Shown here piece by piece: positions 31,830 through 41,660 of a DNA stretch of 50,805 nt. The notes under the pieces were generated by a model that was not told the origin of the DNA, did no database searches, and worked only from the letters and a program-made list of their open reading frames with translations. The stretch is from positions 1 through 50,805 of the forward strand of contig JAVWEY010000005.1 of the NCBI GenBank assembly GCA_036641395.1. The letters are read 5' to 3'. This DNA comes from JAVXTH01 sp036641395 (lineage in GTDB: Bacteria; Bacillota_I; Bacilli_A; Erysipelotrichales; Erysipelotrichaceae). Position numbers and translations under genes: made by a program. Each line of letters begins with the position of its first letter. Within the stretch, counting starts at the first letter, position 1.

Positions 31830-33047
31830 ATGAATGCGAAGATGAAAATGAAGAAAGAGTTTCAAGGGATTGAAGGTGGTTTGTTTTCTACCGTTGAAAA
31901 AGCAGATATAAGTGGTGATTATCAAGCAATGGCAGAGCAGGGAATTGATTTAATGGGCTGGGCAGATCCATTTACTCCCGACTTCTCTTTACCAAAACAT
32001 GTGGAACAAGCATCTCACGATGCTTTAAAAGGACCACTAGCTGCTCATTATACAGCACCAATTGGTAATGAAACACTTAAACAATTAATTGCCAGTAAAA
32101 TCAAGAAACAAAATCACATCGATATTGATTGGAAACGTAATTTAATTATTACACCAGGTTCTGATTCTGGTTTATATTATGCGATGTTGCCTTTTATAGA
32201 ACGTGGTGATGAAGTGATGGTTCCGGTTCCCTGTTATCCCAACAATCTACAGAATATAAGTACGATGGGAGGAACACCAATCTATATTCCTTTAAAGGAA
32301 GAAAATAATTTTGAACTAGAAATAGATGAATTTGAAAAAAGAGTTAGTGATAAAACAAAGATGGTTATTTTAACTCATCCAAATAATCCAACAACAACAG
32401 TATTTTCACCTGCTTCTTTAAAGCAATTAAGTGAATTTATTATTAAACATGATTTAATCTTAGTCTGTGATCAAGCATTTGAAGATTTCATTTATGATGA
32501 TAAAGAAATGATTACACCAGCCTCACTACCAGGTATGTGGGAGCGTACCCTAACCGTGTTTTCGGTATCAAAGGGAATGGGATTTTCAGGTTATCGAGTT
32601 GGCTATATTATGGCGTGTGATCAAATTATGGATGTTTTATTTGGGGCAGCGGTATCAGTTGTTGGGGCAACTCATACATTAAGTCAACTAGCGATGATTG
32701 AAGCATTTAAAGATCCTTCTTTTATGAATGAATTTGAAGAAGCTTTTGATGCTCGTAGAAAATATGCATATGAGCATATCAATGCAATTCCCAATGTTTC
32801 AATGCTTATGCCAGAGTCAGGTTTCTTATGTTGGATTAATGTATCAAAACTTGGAACCGGTCAAGAAATATACCACTATTTATTAAAACATGCGAAAGTA
32901 GCGATAAACGATGGTGCGGTATATGGTGAAGGTGGAAAAGATCATATACGTGTTGTATTAGGTGTATATCGTGATTCTAATAAAGTATATAATGCAATTG
33001 ATCGAATTCAAAAAGCACTAATGAATCATCCAAATCAAAAGAAATAG
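31830..33047 (+). CDS. PLP-dependent aminotransferase (class I/II)
   Basis: 405 residues. The PLP Lys is in FSVSKGMGFSGYRVGY; further class I marks are TPGSDSGLYYAMLPFIERGDEVMVPVPCYPNN, THPNNPTTTVFS and CDQAFEDFIYDD. It moves the amino group of an amino acid to 2-oxoglutarate or a similar keto acid. Start ATG 31830 has AAGGAGA upstream; a TTG one codon before is less likely. It precedes azlC by 20 bases, so its substrate is probably a branched-chain or related amino acid; that link is inference. Confidence 0.87.
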   Translation: MNAKMKMKKEFQGIEGGLFSTVEKADISGDYQAMAEQGIDLMGWADPFTPDFSLPKHVEQASHDALKGPLAAHYTAPIGNETLKQLIASKIKKQNHIDIDWKRNLIITPGSDSGLYYAMLPFIERGDEVMVPVPCYPNNLQNISTMGGTPIYIPLKEENNFELEIDEFEKRVSDKTKMVILTHPNNPTTTVFSPASLKQLSEFIIKHDLILVCDQAFEDFIYDDKEMITPASLPGMWERTLTVFSVSKGMGFSGYRVGYIMACDQIMDVLFGAAVSVVGATHTLSQLAMIEAFKDPSFMNEFEEAFDARRKYAYEHINAIPNVSMLMPESGFLCWINVSKLGTGQEIYHYLLKHAKVAINDGAVYGEGGKDHIRVVLGVYRDSNKVYNAIDRIQKALMNHPNQKK

Positions 33048-33067
33048 ATAGAAAGTGAGGAGAAGCA

Positions 33068-33757
33068 ATGTCGAAGATTAAAAATCATGCGTTAGCAGCT
33101 TTTCCTTATACATTACCAGTATTATTTGGTTATCTGTTTATTGGTATCGGGTTTGGAATGCTAATGCAAGAAAATAATTATCCTGCTTATTTAACACTAT
33201 TTATGAGTTTGTTTATTTATGCGGGTAGTATGCAATTTATTTGTGTTACTTTTTTAAGTGGAGGAACATCACTTATTTCAATTATTTTAATGACAATATT
33301 AGTGAATTTCCGTCATCTATTTTATGGTATTTCAATGTTATCTAAGTATGAAAACTGTGGTAAATTGAAACCTTATTTAATCTTTGCTTTAACCGATGAA
33401 ACTTTTTCTGTTGAAGTAGCTACATCGATTCCAGAGGGAATCGAGGCACGTTGGTTTTATTTCTTTATCTCTTTTTTTGATCAATGTTATTGGTTAATCG
33501 GTAGTATGCTTGGGGCACTGATCGGTAGTATATTACCATTTTCAACGCAAGGTATTGAGTTTTCAATGAGTGCATTATTCATTGTAATCTTAATGAAACA
33601 ATGGGCTGAAACAAAGGATCATATACCAGCTGTGATATCGATCCTTATTTCATCTTTATGTTTATTATTATTTGGTAAGACAAATTTTTTACTACCTACG
33701 ATGATTTTATTATTAATTGCGATGATATTACATATTAGAAGATTAGCGAGGTCGTGA
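33068..33757 (+). CDS. azlC: Branched-chain amino acid export permease AzlC
   Basis: 229 residues with about seven membrane helices. AzlC segments include FPYTLPVLFGYLFIGIGFGMLM, YAGSMQFICVTFL and NFRHLFYGISML. AzlC and AzlD together export leucine, isoleucine and valine analogues and amino acids in Bacillota and Proteobacteria (LIV-E). AAGTGAGGAGA precedes the start. azlD follows by three bases. Confidence 0.92.
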   Translation: MSKIKNHALAAFPYTLPVLFGYLFIGIGFGMLMQENNYPAYLTLFMSLFIYAGSMQFICVTFLSGGTSLISIILMTILVNFRHLFYGISMLSKYENCGKLKPYLIFALTDETFSVEVATSIPEGIEARWFYFFISFFDQCYWLIGSMLGALIGSILPFSTQGIEFSMSALFIVILMKQWAETKDHIPAVISILISSLCLLLFGKTNFLLPTMILLLIAMILHIRRLARS

Positions 33758-33760
33758 ACA

Positions 33761-34078
33761 ATGAAACCAGTGATTATTATATTTATAGTGGCAATTATTA
33801 CTTTATTAACGCGTGCTTTGCCATTTCTTATTTTTAAAGATAAAGATAAAACACCTTCTATTATTATCGAATTAGGCCAAGTATTACCAATCGCTTTAAT
33901 CGCAATGTTGGTGGTTTATTGTTTAAAAGATATAAATGTATTGGCTGACAATCATGGTCTACCTTATATTTTAAGTGTGATCAGTGTTATTTTACTTCAA
34001 TCTTGGATTAAGAATACATATTTAACGATTGGATTATCCACATTATTTCATATGTTTTTACTTCAATGCATCTTCTAA
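33761..34078 (+). CDS. azlD: Branched-chain amino acid export small subunit AzlD
   Basis: 105 residues, four membrane helices. TLLTRALPFLIF and the helix VLPIALIAMLVVYCLK are the family marks (AzlD/LIV-E small subunit). It is three bases after azlC, the usual paired order, and needed with it for export. Its stop is followed by a 79-base gap before the next start. Confidence 0.9.
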   Translation: MKPVIIIFIVAIITLLTRALPFLIFKDKDKTPSIIIELGQVLPIALIAMLVVYCLKDINVLADNHGLPYILSVISVILLQSWIKNTYLTIGLSTLFHMFLLQCIF

Positions 34079-34157
34079 GAAAAAGGTTGGAGTGAATATC
34101 AAAGTATGTTAAGATACCCATATAGAAATAAGTATGTAATAAGTGAGGAAACAATTC

Positions 34158-34934
34158 ATGATCGATCCGAATAAACTATTGAGAGTTAGTGCATTTGCTG
34201 GACAGTTATTACTGGAGAGTGGTGCCGAAACATATCGTGTAGAAGAAACAATGGTGCGCATTGCTCGATCCTATGATGGGGTAAGTGATGCGCAGAGTTT
34301 TGTTACGCCAACTGGGATAATGACTTCGATTACTTACGGAGATCATAATTATTCACAAGTCGTTCGTATTCAAGATCGTGGGGTTAATCTACAGAGAATT
34401 GATCGAATTAATGATTTATCAAGAAATATTGGTTGTCGTTTAATTACCATTGATGAATTAGAGAAACAACTTCATGATATCGCCAATGAAGAAAGATATT
34501 CGCTTGGCGCAACGATTTTCTTTTCAGCACTTGGAGCAGGTGGTTTTGCTTTTTTCTTTGGCGGACATGTTGCAGAAGCAATCGCTGCTTTTGTAGTCGG
34601 TTTTGCGATTAAGGCTATTTCACTTGCGATGGAACGTCTTCAAATTAATAGTTTCTTTAATATTGCAATCAGTGCATGTGTTGCGGAAATCATGGCACTT
34701 ATTTCAATACAGTTCTTACATAGCATGGATTTATCAATTATTATTATTTCAAGTATTATGTTATTAGTTCCGGGTTTAGCAATTACTAATGCGATTCGTG
34801 ATACCGTTGCAGGTGATTATTTGTCAGGACTTGCAAGGGCGATGGAAGCCTTTCTAGTTGCGATTGCGATTGCGATTGGAACCGGTATTGTTTATTCCTT
34901 ATGGATTGATCTTGTAGGAGGTGTCTTCCTATGA
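34158..34934 (+). CDS. Threonine/serine exporter family protein, N-terminal half (ThrE-like)
   Basis: 258 residues. A soluble N-terminal part (LLLESGAETYRVEETM, SFVTPTGIMTSI) is followed by five or so membrane helices (ATIFFSALGAGGFAFFF, LLVPGLAITNAIRDTVAGDYLSGLARAMEAFL). This is the N-terminal (DUF1212) half of ThrE, encoded separately from the C-terminal half in many Bacillota. ATG 34158 has AAGTGAGG before it; an in-frame GTG at 34143 is inside that site. It overlaps the next gene by four bases. Confidence 0.9.
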   Translation: MIDPNKLLRVSAFAGQLLLESGAETYRVEETMVRIARSYDGVSDAQSFVTPTGIMTSITYGDHNYSQVVRIQDRGVNLQRIDRINDLSRNIGCRLITIDELEKQLHDIANEERYSLGATIFFSALGAGGFAFFFGGHVAEAIAAFVVGFAIKAISLAMERLQINSFFNIAISACVAEIMALISIQFLHSMDLSIIIISSIMLLVPGLAITNAIRDTVAGDYLSGLARAMEAFLVAIAIAIGTGIVYSLWIDLVGGVFL

Positions 34935-35380
34935 TTATCATTGCACTGTCTTCCTATATTGCCACATTTGGCTTTGGGATTTTGTTCAATATTCGCGGAA
35001 AGAAATTATTTAGTGCTGCATTAGGTGGAAGTATTGGCGCAATTATCTATACTTATGCATTACAAAAAGGAATGGATGAAGTAATCGCAATGTTAGTTGC
35101 CTCGATTGTCTTCTCAATTTTCTCAGAAATATGTGCCCGCATCTATCGTACCCCAGTTACTACTTATATTATCTGTGCATTAATTCCATTAGTTCCTGGT
35201 AAGGGTATGTATAATGCGATGGTTCAAGCAGTTGCTGGAGATACAATGAAAGCAATGCAAATTGCTTTTGATACATTATCGGTTGCCGGAGCGCTTGCTT
35301 TGGGTATTATTCTAGTATCCACGCTGACTCGTTTATATTTTAGAATGCATTATTTATATCGTAAGGATCGAGAATGTTAA
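34931..35380 (+). CDS. Threonine/serine exporter family protein, C-terminal half
   Basis: 149 residues with about four to five membrane helices. FGFGILFNIRGKKLFSAALGGSIGAIIY and the IPLVPGKGMYNAMVQAV motif are the hallmark of the ThrE C-terminal domain (DUF3815). It overlaps the N-terminal half by four bases (ATGA), so the two make one transporter. It ends inside a terminator stem. Confidence 0.9.
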   Translation: MIIIALSSYIATFGFGILFNIRGKKLFSAALGGSIGAIIYTYALQKGMDEVIAMLVASIVFSIFSEICARIYRTPVTTYIICALIPLVPGKGMYNAMVQAVAGDTMKAMQIAFDTLSVAGALALGIILVSTLTRLYFRMHYLYRKDREC

Positions 35381-35395
35381 TCGATTCTTTTTTTT
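35365..35395 (+). terminator. Intrinsic terminator overlapping the exporter stop codon
   Basis: GGATCGA (35365-35371) pairs with TCGATTC (35381-35387), one G-T pair, followed by eight T residues. The 5' arm lies within the last codons of the exporter gene. Confidence 0.7.
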
Positions 35396-35402
35396 AATTA
35401 TT

Positions 35403-35431
35403 TTGTTTGTAATTATAAGTGCGGATAGTAT
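35403..35431 (+). promoter_or_regulatory. Promoter of the U32-MATE-dehydrogenase operon
   Basis: -35 TTGTTT (35403-35408), 17-bp spacer, -10 TAGTAT (35426-35431), 37 bases before the start codon. An alternative pairing is TTGTAA (35407) with TATACA (35429). Confidence 0.5.
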
Positions 35432-35468
35432 ACAATAGGTAGAGTTAGCTAAAAAGGAAGGTGAATGT

Positions 35469-37772
35469 ATGAATCAATTCGAATTACTAGCACCAGTAGG
35501 ATCCTGGGATGCATTAGTAGCAGCCGTACAAAATGGTTGTGATGCGATTTATTTAGGGGGTCGTAAGTTCGGTGCTCGTGCATTTGCCGATAATTTTGAT
35601 CATGAATTAATGGGAAAAGCGATTGCTTATGCACATAGTTATGATGTATCAGTTTATGTAACAATCAATACTTTATTGTTTGAAGATGAAATAGAAGATT
35701 GTATTCATTATATAGAAGAACTAAGAAACCAAGATGTTGATGCCTTAATCATTCAAGATTTAGGTTTATTTGATCGCATTCATCAACATTTCCCTGATTT
35801 AGAGTTACATGCTTCGACACAGATGCATATTCATAATCGTGATGGTGTTGAATATTGTAAGAAGATGGGTATGCAAAGAGCAGTACTTGCTCGTGAAACT
35901 TCAATTGAAGAAATTCGTAGTCTTTCTAAATGCGGAATTGAATTAGAAGTCTTTATTCATGGAGCTTTATGTGTCTGTTACTCGGGACAATGTTATATGA
36001 GTGCTCACTTATTTAATCGAAGTGGAAATCGCGGGACTTGTGCACAACCATGTAGAATGTTGTACTCACTAATGGAAGGAAAGTCATATGATCAACTTAC
36101 GGAAGGCCGTAATTCACAAGGTTATTTATTATCTTTAAAAGATTTATATACCTTAGACCATATCCATGAATTAATGGAGGCAGGCATTACTTCTTTTAAA
36201 ATTGAAGGAAGAATGAAAAGTGGAGAATATGTTGGCCAAGTTGTAAAAGCATATCGTGAAGCAATTGATGCCCATCTTAACCATAAAAAATATAGTGTGA
36301 GTGATGTTACCAAAGAAAACTTAATGAAAGTATTCAATCGAGGATTTACATCTGGACATTTATTCCATGCTCGCTCAAGTGATTTAGCGAATCCTTATCG
36401 TCCTAATCATATGGGAATTGAAATAGGAGAAGTCATAAGCTGTGATCGAAAGTTTATAAAAGTTAAGTTAAGTAAGGCACTTCATCAAGGGGATGGGATT
36501 CGTTTTATCCAGAAACATAAAGAAGATGATGGTTTTTTAGTACAACGTCTTTATAATGAAAAAGGTCAATTGATTAAAGAGGGCAAAGCAAATGATATTA
36601 TTTGCTTTGATTGTAAGAAGCCGGTTGAAAAGGGTTCTAAATGTATTAAGAGTAGTGATATTTTATTAGTGGATGAATTGAATAAATTTAAAAATCAAAT
36701 TAATCGTAAAGTATCCTTATACGGTCACGTTTCTTTTCGAATAGGAAAGAAAATTGAATTAAGTTTATCGGATGATAAGAATCATACTATCATTACCACG
36801 AGTGAAGAACTAGTAGAAGAAGCAATCAAAACACCAATTGATAGACAACGGTTAAAGGAACAATGTTCAAAACTTGGTAATACTATTTTTTCTTTAGAAG
36901 ATTTAGAAATTGAAATGGATGAAAATGCAAGTATTGCAATTCGTAGTTTGAATGAATTAAGAAGAGATGCCATTATAAAAATGGAAGAAGCAAGAAAGCA
37001 ACCTCATCATTCACTTATCGAAAAACAAGCATATTCTTGTGTTTTAAGTAAACCGACTAATATTCCTAATTTGTTGATTACGGTTCAAACTAAGGATCAA
37101 TATGATATTGCGAAAGATTTAGGTTGTGAAGTTATTTTTGCGCCTTTTGTAATTGATGATACTACTTATCTTCTAGAACCAAATGTGAATCATCATCAAT
37201 TTGATCATTTAGATAAGCATATGATTTCCCAAGTAGGAGATTTTAATCATATTGGAGAAGATACTTATGCTTATAAAACTTTAAATATAAGCAATGCAGC
37301 AGCTTGTGCTCATTTGTTTAAATTAGGGGTAAAAGGAATTATGATATCGAATGAATGTGAAGATAAACAAATAAAGGAATTAATCAATCAGTTTATAAAA
37401 CAGTATCGTTATAAACCAAATTTAATAAAAGAGATGTATGGCCAAGAAGAACTTATGGTGAGTGAACATTGTCCGATTGCATTAAGTAAAGGCTGTAAGA
37501 AAAAGAATTGTGGAATTTGTCGTCAAGGTAATGTTTATGCCTTAAAGGATAAAAAGAATCGTATCTTCCCAATTACTACGGATGAAAATTGTTTAATGCA
37601 CTTATGGAGTGAAGATATTTTTGATGAATTTAATCAATTAGAATATTATAAACAAATCGGGATTGCTGCTTTTTGTTTGTCATTTCATTTTGAATCAAAA
37701 AAAGAGACAAGTAATATTATAAAAAAATATATGAACGCTTTAACAAAAGTAGAAGGGAGGAATTATGGTTAA
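35469..37772 (+). CDS. Peptidase U32 family protein (RlhA-type)
   Basis: 767 residues. The N-terminal TIM-barrel part has ELLAPVGSWDALVAAVQNGCDAIYLGG, ELHASTQMHIHN and the U32 signature EVFIHGALCVCYSGQCYMSAHLFNRSGNRGTCAQPC with its Cys cluster. A DUF3656-like region (residues about 380-530) and a C-terminal part with further Cys pairs (CPIALSKGCKKKNCGICR) follow. E. coli RlhA, a member, hydroxylates 23S rRNA C2501; other U32 proteins act in tRNA or ubiquinone hydroxylation. The long form with Cys clusters fits RNA hydroxylation better than a protease. The precise role is not proved by sequence. It overlaps the MATE gene by eight bases. Confidence 0.87.
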   Translation: MNQFELLAPVGSWDALVAAVQNGCDAIYLGGRKFGARAFADNFDHELMGKAIAYAHSYDVSVYVTINTLLFEDEIEDCIHYIEELRNQDVDALIIQDLGLFDRIHQHFPDLELHASTQMHIHNRDGVEYCKKMGMQRAVLARETSIEEIRSLSKCGIELEVFIHGALCVCYSGQCYMSAHLFNRSGNRGTCAQPCRMLYSLMEGKSYDQLTEGRNSQGYLLSLKDLYTLDHIHELMEAGITSFKIEGRMKSGEYVGQVVKAYREAIDAHLNHKKYSVSDVTKENLMKVFNRGFTSGHLFHARSSDLANPYRPNHMGIEIGEVISCDRKFIKVKLSKALHQGDGIRFIQKHKEDDGFLVQRLYNEKGQLIKEGKANDIICFDCKKPVEKGSKCIKSSDILLVDELNKFKNQINRKVSLYGHVSFRIGKKIELSLSDDKNHTIITTSEELVEEAIKTPIDRQRLKEQCSKLGNTIFSLEDLEIEMDENASIAIRSLNELRRDAIIKMEEARKQPHHSLIEKQAYSCVLSKPTNIPNLLITVQTKDQYDIAKDLGCEVIFAPFVIDDTTYLLEPNVNHHQFDHLDKHMISQVGDFNHIGEDTYAYKTLNISNAAACAHLFKLGVKGIMISNECEDKQIKELINQFIKQYRYKPNLIKEMYGQEELMVSEHCPIALSKGCKKKNCGICRQGNVYALKDKKNRIFPITTDENCLMHLWSEDIFDEFNQLEYYKQIGIAAFCLSFHFESKKETSNIIKKYMNALTKVEGRNYG

Positions 37773-39102
37773 CAATGAATTATTAGAAATGAGAATTTCA
37801 CGTATTTATATACGATATCTAATCCCAACCATAATTGGTATGGTTACTTCCTCTATTTACTGTCTATCTGATGTATTCTTTATATCTGTTGGAGTAGGAG
37901 CAAATGGTTTAGCGGCGCTAAATATTGCCATTCCTATTTTCACAATGTTTTCTGCGATTGGTTTATTATTTGGTGTTGGTGGGGCAACGACAATTTCAAT
38001 TAGTGAGGGAGCCAAGGACTTAAAGACAAAGAATAAAGCTTTTACTCTGGCAATTATTGCGAGTATTGCGGTTGGTATTATCATAACTTTGATTGGATTA
38101 GTATTGATTGAACCTTTTGCATATGCCCTTGGTTCTAGTAAAGCATTATTACCGCTAGTAAAGGAATACGCTTTTCCAATTCTTGTAACGGGAATCCCAG
38201 CTATCCTTGCTTATAGTTTACAAGTATTAATTCGAGCAGATCAAAATCCAATGTTGGTAATGATTGCAACGGTATCTTCTAGTGTTTTAAATATTGTATT
38301 GGATTATGTTTTTGTTATCTATTTTGATATGGGTATGTTTGGGGCATCTTTTGCGACAGCGATATCCCCAGTCGTATCATGTTTAATCTTATCGTTTCAT
38401 TATTTTAAAAGTGAGCGAACGATACATTTTGTGAAAGAATTTTGGGATTATCATTTACTTCAAAGAATCGTTGGAAATGGTTTTGGTAGTTGCTTATTAG
38501 AAATAAGTGCTGGTATTGTCGTAGTAATTTTTAATTTCATGATCCTAAAAGTCGGTGGTGAATTATATCTAGCCGCCTATGCGATTATCACGAATATTGC
38601 TTATGTAATTAAAGGCTTATTGAATGGGTTTGCCCAAGCGATTCAACCAATTATTTCAATCAATCATGGAGCTAAGTTATTTCATCGAGTTAAACACTCT
38701 TTTCGGGTTGCGATTGTATTCACCTGTGGGTTTGCGATTATTACCTATAGTTTTATGTTGCTGTTCCCTAAGCAAGTAACTAGCATTTTCGCAAATGGTG
38801 ATTATAACTTAATTCAAATATCGGCAAAAGCCTTGGTATTATATTTCTCATCCTTACTTTTCACAGCTGCGAATACGATTATTTTATACTATTTACAATC
38901 GATTGAAGAACGTAAATTGGCAATGTTTTTAACGATTTGCCGTGGGTTTATTTTCATTGTAATTGGCATTCTCGCTCTATCATCTTTATTTGGAATGAAT
39001 GGTATTTGGTTCACCGTATGTTTTGGGGAAGTGATTACTTTTATTATTTCGATTCCCTTCTTGATTACTCGTTTAGGTAAGCATTTGGAGGTAGCACGAT
39101 GA
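37765..39102 (+). CDS. MATE family multidrug/metabolite exporter
   Basis: 445 residues with 12 predicted membrane helices in two similar halves. LIPTIIGMVTSSIYCLSDVFFIS at the start of the first half and SCLLEISAGIVVVIFNFMI at the second match MATE antiporters (Na+ or H+ coupled). GAAGGGAGG lies before ATG 37765, inside the U32 gene. The dehydrogenase gene overlaps its end by four bases. Substrate unknown. Confidence 0.9.
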   Translation: MVNNELLEMRISRIYIRYLIPTIIGMVTSSIYCLSDVFFISVGVGANGLAALNIAIPIFTMFSAIGLLFGVGGATTISISEGAKDLKTKNKAFTLAIIASIAVGIIITLIGLVLIEPFAYALGSSKALLPLVKEYAFPILVTGIPAILAYSLQVLIRADQNPMLVMIATVSSSVLNIVLDYVFVIYFDMGMFGASFATAISPVVSCLILSFHYFKSERTIHFVKEFWDYHLLQRIVGNGFGSCLLEISAGIVVVIFNFMILKVGGELYLAAYAIITNIAYVIKGLLNGFAQAIQPIISINHGAKLFHRVKHSFRVAIVFTCGFAIITYSFMLLFPKQVTSIFANGDYNLIQISAKALVLYFSSLLFTAANTIILYYLQSIEERKLAMFLTICRGFIFIVIGILALSSLFGMNGIWFTVCFGEVITFIISIPFLITRLGKHLEVAR

Positions 39103-40058
39103 ATGTTTTAGTATTCTCTGAGTTAAATGATTCTCAAAAAAAGAAATTAGAAAAAGCGATGAAAGCAACTTTTATTTATACGAATAACAAAGATGTGAAA
39201 AATGATGATTTAAGAAACGCAGATATTATCATTGGTAATCCAATGAGAAAATATCTTTGCGAGTGCCGGCAGTTAAAATTACTTCAGCTCGCAACTGCTG
39301 GGAGTGATACTTATTGTGAAACCGGTGTATTACCTAATCATACTATCTTATGCAATGCGAGTGGTACATTCGGGGTAGCGATTGCAGAGCACAATGTTTG
39401 TGTCTTATTGATGATGATGAAAAAAATGAAACAATATCTGCATAATCAAGATCAAGGATTATGGAGAAATGAAGGTAAGATTGATTCTATTTATGGTTCA
39501 AATATATTAATTCTTGGAATGGGTGATTTAGGAAGCGAAAGTGCAAAACGACTTCATGCTTTAGGAGCCTGTGTTTATGGCATTCGTGCTCATCAAACAA
39601 GTATTTCTGAGTATATGGAAAAGGTTACGACAATGGATCACTTACCAGATTTATTACCGCTTATGGATGTGGTTATTAATTGTTTGCCAAATAATCCACA
39701 AACTTATCATGTTATGAATGAAGCAACTATTTCACTTATGAAACAAGGAAGTTATTTTATTAATGTAGGTAGAGGAACCGCCGTTGATTTGCCAGTTTTA
39801 CTGAAACATCTTAAAACAAATCATTTGACAGGGGCGGCACTGGATGTATTTGAGGAAGAGCCACTTCCTTTTAATCATGAAGGATGGCATGAAGATAAAC
39901 TTATTATTACACCACACATTTCAGGAACTTGGAATCTTGAGTTATCAAAAGATAAATTTGTTGATATTGCAGTACATAATCTAAGTAATTTTAATCAAAT
40001 CGATCAATATATGAATGTTGTTGATTTAAAGAATGGTTATCGTGTTTTTAAAGATTGA
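39099..40058 (+). CDS. D-isomer-specific 2-hydroxyacid dehydrogenase
   Basis: 319 residues. The NAD-binding Rossmann motif is ILGMGDLGSESAKRL near residue 145. Catalytic Arg is in NVGRGTAVDLPVLL, Glu in ALDVFEEEPLP and His in ITPHISG, all in the usual order. It reduces a 2-keto acid to the D-hydroxy acid or the reverse. It overlaps the MATE gene by four bases. The substrate is not known. Confidence 0.9.
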   Translation: MNVLVFSELNDSQKKKLEKAMKATFIYTNNKDVKNDDLRNADIIIGNPMRKYLCECRQLKLLQLATAGSDTYCETGVLPNHTILCNASGTFGVAIAEHNVCVLLMMMKKMKQYLHNQDQGLWRNEGKIDSIYGSNILILGMGDLGSESAKRLHALGACVYGIRAHQTSISEYMEKVTTMDHLPDLLPLMDVVINCLPNNPQTYHVMNEATISLMKQGSYFINVGRGTAVDLPVLLKHLKTNHLTGAALDVFEEEPLPFNHEGWHEDKLIITPHISGTWNLELSKDKFVDIAVHNLSNFNQIDQYMNVVDLKNGYRVFKD

Positions 40059-40064
40059 ATCTCA

Positions 40065-41564
40065 TTATTTTTTAAATAAATGAGGATCAATCTTATTTTT
40101 TCCTTCGCCATAGTAATTTAATTTAGCGCTAGCCGGCCCTTTAACAATGCTACCATCAACATTAAAAGATGAGCCATGGCAGGGACAACACCATAGTTTA
40201 GTTTCAGATTCAAAAGATAGAGTACATCCTAAATGAGGACAGCTAATATCAACAAGATAAAGGCGAGTTTCATCTTGATAAGCACCATATTTATGGCCGT
40301 CAATTTCAACTATCTTACCCTCATTCATGGCTGGGAAATCTTGATTAGCTGTGCTTAGTTTACTTTTTAAATAATCATAGAGAACGATGCTGTTTTCTTT
40401 TATGGCACTTGTGGAGAATAAGTTGCTTAAGCGATGTGGGTCAAAAAGTTCTTGATAGGGAGAAGTTTGTTTATTTAAGTAAGCACATAATAATTTAGCG
40501 GCAATGCTGCCTGTTGTATTACCCCATTTACTAAAACCGGTCGCAAGCAATAATTGATCGTTATCTTTATTTAATTTCCCAACTAAAGCAATCGCGTCAA
40601 AGGCCATCATGTCTTGCGAGTACCAAAGATGATAATCGTCGGTTAAGTTAAAATCATTTTTTGTTTGTTGTTTAAACTGGGTTAATTCGGTTTCATTAAA
40701 TTTCCCAACTTTTTTATTTAAACCGCCAACTAAGATATTATCTTTATAACTTCGATAAGAATGAACATGATCTTCAATATTAATGAATTGTTGTTTTAGT
40801 TCATTCTTCCACTTTGATGATAAGATAAAAGAAGATTCTGGGTAAACTTTAGTAAAATAAAAATTACCATAATCAATAAATGGAAACTGAGTTGCGAAAA
40901 CGATTCGATTGGTTTTTATTTGAAGATGATTAATCTCTACTAAATAATGATCTTCTTCTTTTAAAATATTTGTAACACTACTATTTTCATATATTTTAAT
41001 TTTTTTATTGATGATTTTCGCAAGTCCCTGAAGATATTTCATTGGATGAAATTGTGCTTGATTAAAAAATATAATACCTCCATGATAAGGGAAAGGGGTA
41101 TCACATTGATTAAGATAAGTACAAGGAATATTTAATTCAATGCAAGCTTTATATTCATCTTGAAGTTTAGAAATACTTGTTTCTTCCTTTGCATATAAAA
41201 CACTATCAATTATCTTAAAGTCACAATCAATCTTGTGTTCTTTAATAATCGCAGCAATTAACGCTAAACCTTCTTCATTAGCTTGATAATATGTTTTCGC
41301 AAGCCTCATTCCTTTTTGTTTTATTAAAGTATCATAAATAGCACCATGTTGTGATGTGATCTTTCCATTGCTTCGCCCACTTGCCCCATGGCCTATATAA
41401 CTTGCTTCAACTAAACAACAATCCTGAGTTGTTTGTGATAACAAATAGGCAGTTGTCAAACCACAAATACCACCACCAATAATTAATGTATCTATAAAAA
41501 ATGTTTCTTCAACCTTTGGATAATTTGTAAGATTTACATCTTTAATCCATAAGGATTCATTCAT
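40065..41564 (-). CDS. FAD-dependent oxidoreductase with C-terminal Rieske domain (YhfW-like)
   Basis: 499 residues. ATG 41564 is used: GAGGTGATC lies before it on the minus strand, and 16 extra codons upstream read poorly. FAD-binding GGGICGLTTAYLL near 28-40 and a DAO-family fold make up residues 1-400. The C-terminal 90 residues are a Rieske [2Fe-2S] domain with CPHLGC and CPCHGSSF ligands. It resembles B. subtilis YhfW, whose substrate is unknown. It converges on the dehydrogenase gene with only 6 bases between them. Confidence 0.9.
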   Translation of the reverse strand: MNESLWIKDVNLTNYPKVEETFFIDTLIIGGGICGLTTAYLLSQTTQDCCLVEASYIGHGASGRSNGKITSQHGAIYDTLIKQKGMRLAKTYYQANEEGLALIAAIIKEHKIDCDFKIIDSVLYAKEETSISKLQDEYKACIELNIPCTYLNQCDTPFPYHGGIIFFNQAQFHPMKYLQGLAKIINKKIKIYENSSVTNILKEEDHYLVEINHLQIKTNRIVFATQFPFIDYGNFYFTKVYPESSFILSSKWKNELKQQFINIEDHVHSYRSYKDNILVGGLNKKVGKFNETELTQFKQQTKNDFNLTDDYHLWYSQDMMAFDAIALVGKLNKDNDQLLLATGFSKWGNTTGSIAAKLLCAYLNKQTSPYQELFDPHRLSNLFSTSAIKENSIVLYDYLKSKLSTANQDFPAMNEGKIVEIDGHKYGAYQDETRLYLVDISCPHLGCTLSFESETKLWCCPCHGSSFNVDGSIVKGPASAKLNYYGEGKNKIDPHLFKK

Positions 41565-41660
41565 TAGGATCACCTCTTTCTTAGTTTGTGTGTATTTATC
41601 GTAAAATATCAAACATTTATTATTTTTTGTATTATAATAGTAAAAAAGGAGTTGTTTAAA

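Noticed and set aside
40052..40092. Inverted repeat GATTG...CAATC between the dehydrogenase and Rieske genes as a terminator
   Set aside because: The stem is interrupted, the loop is long and the T-run lies inside the loop.
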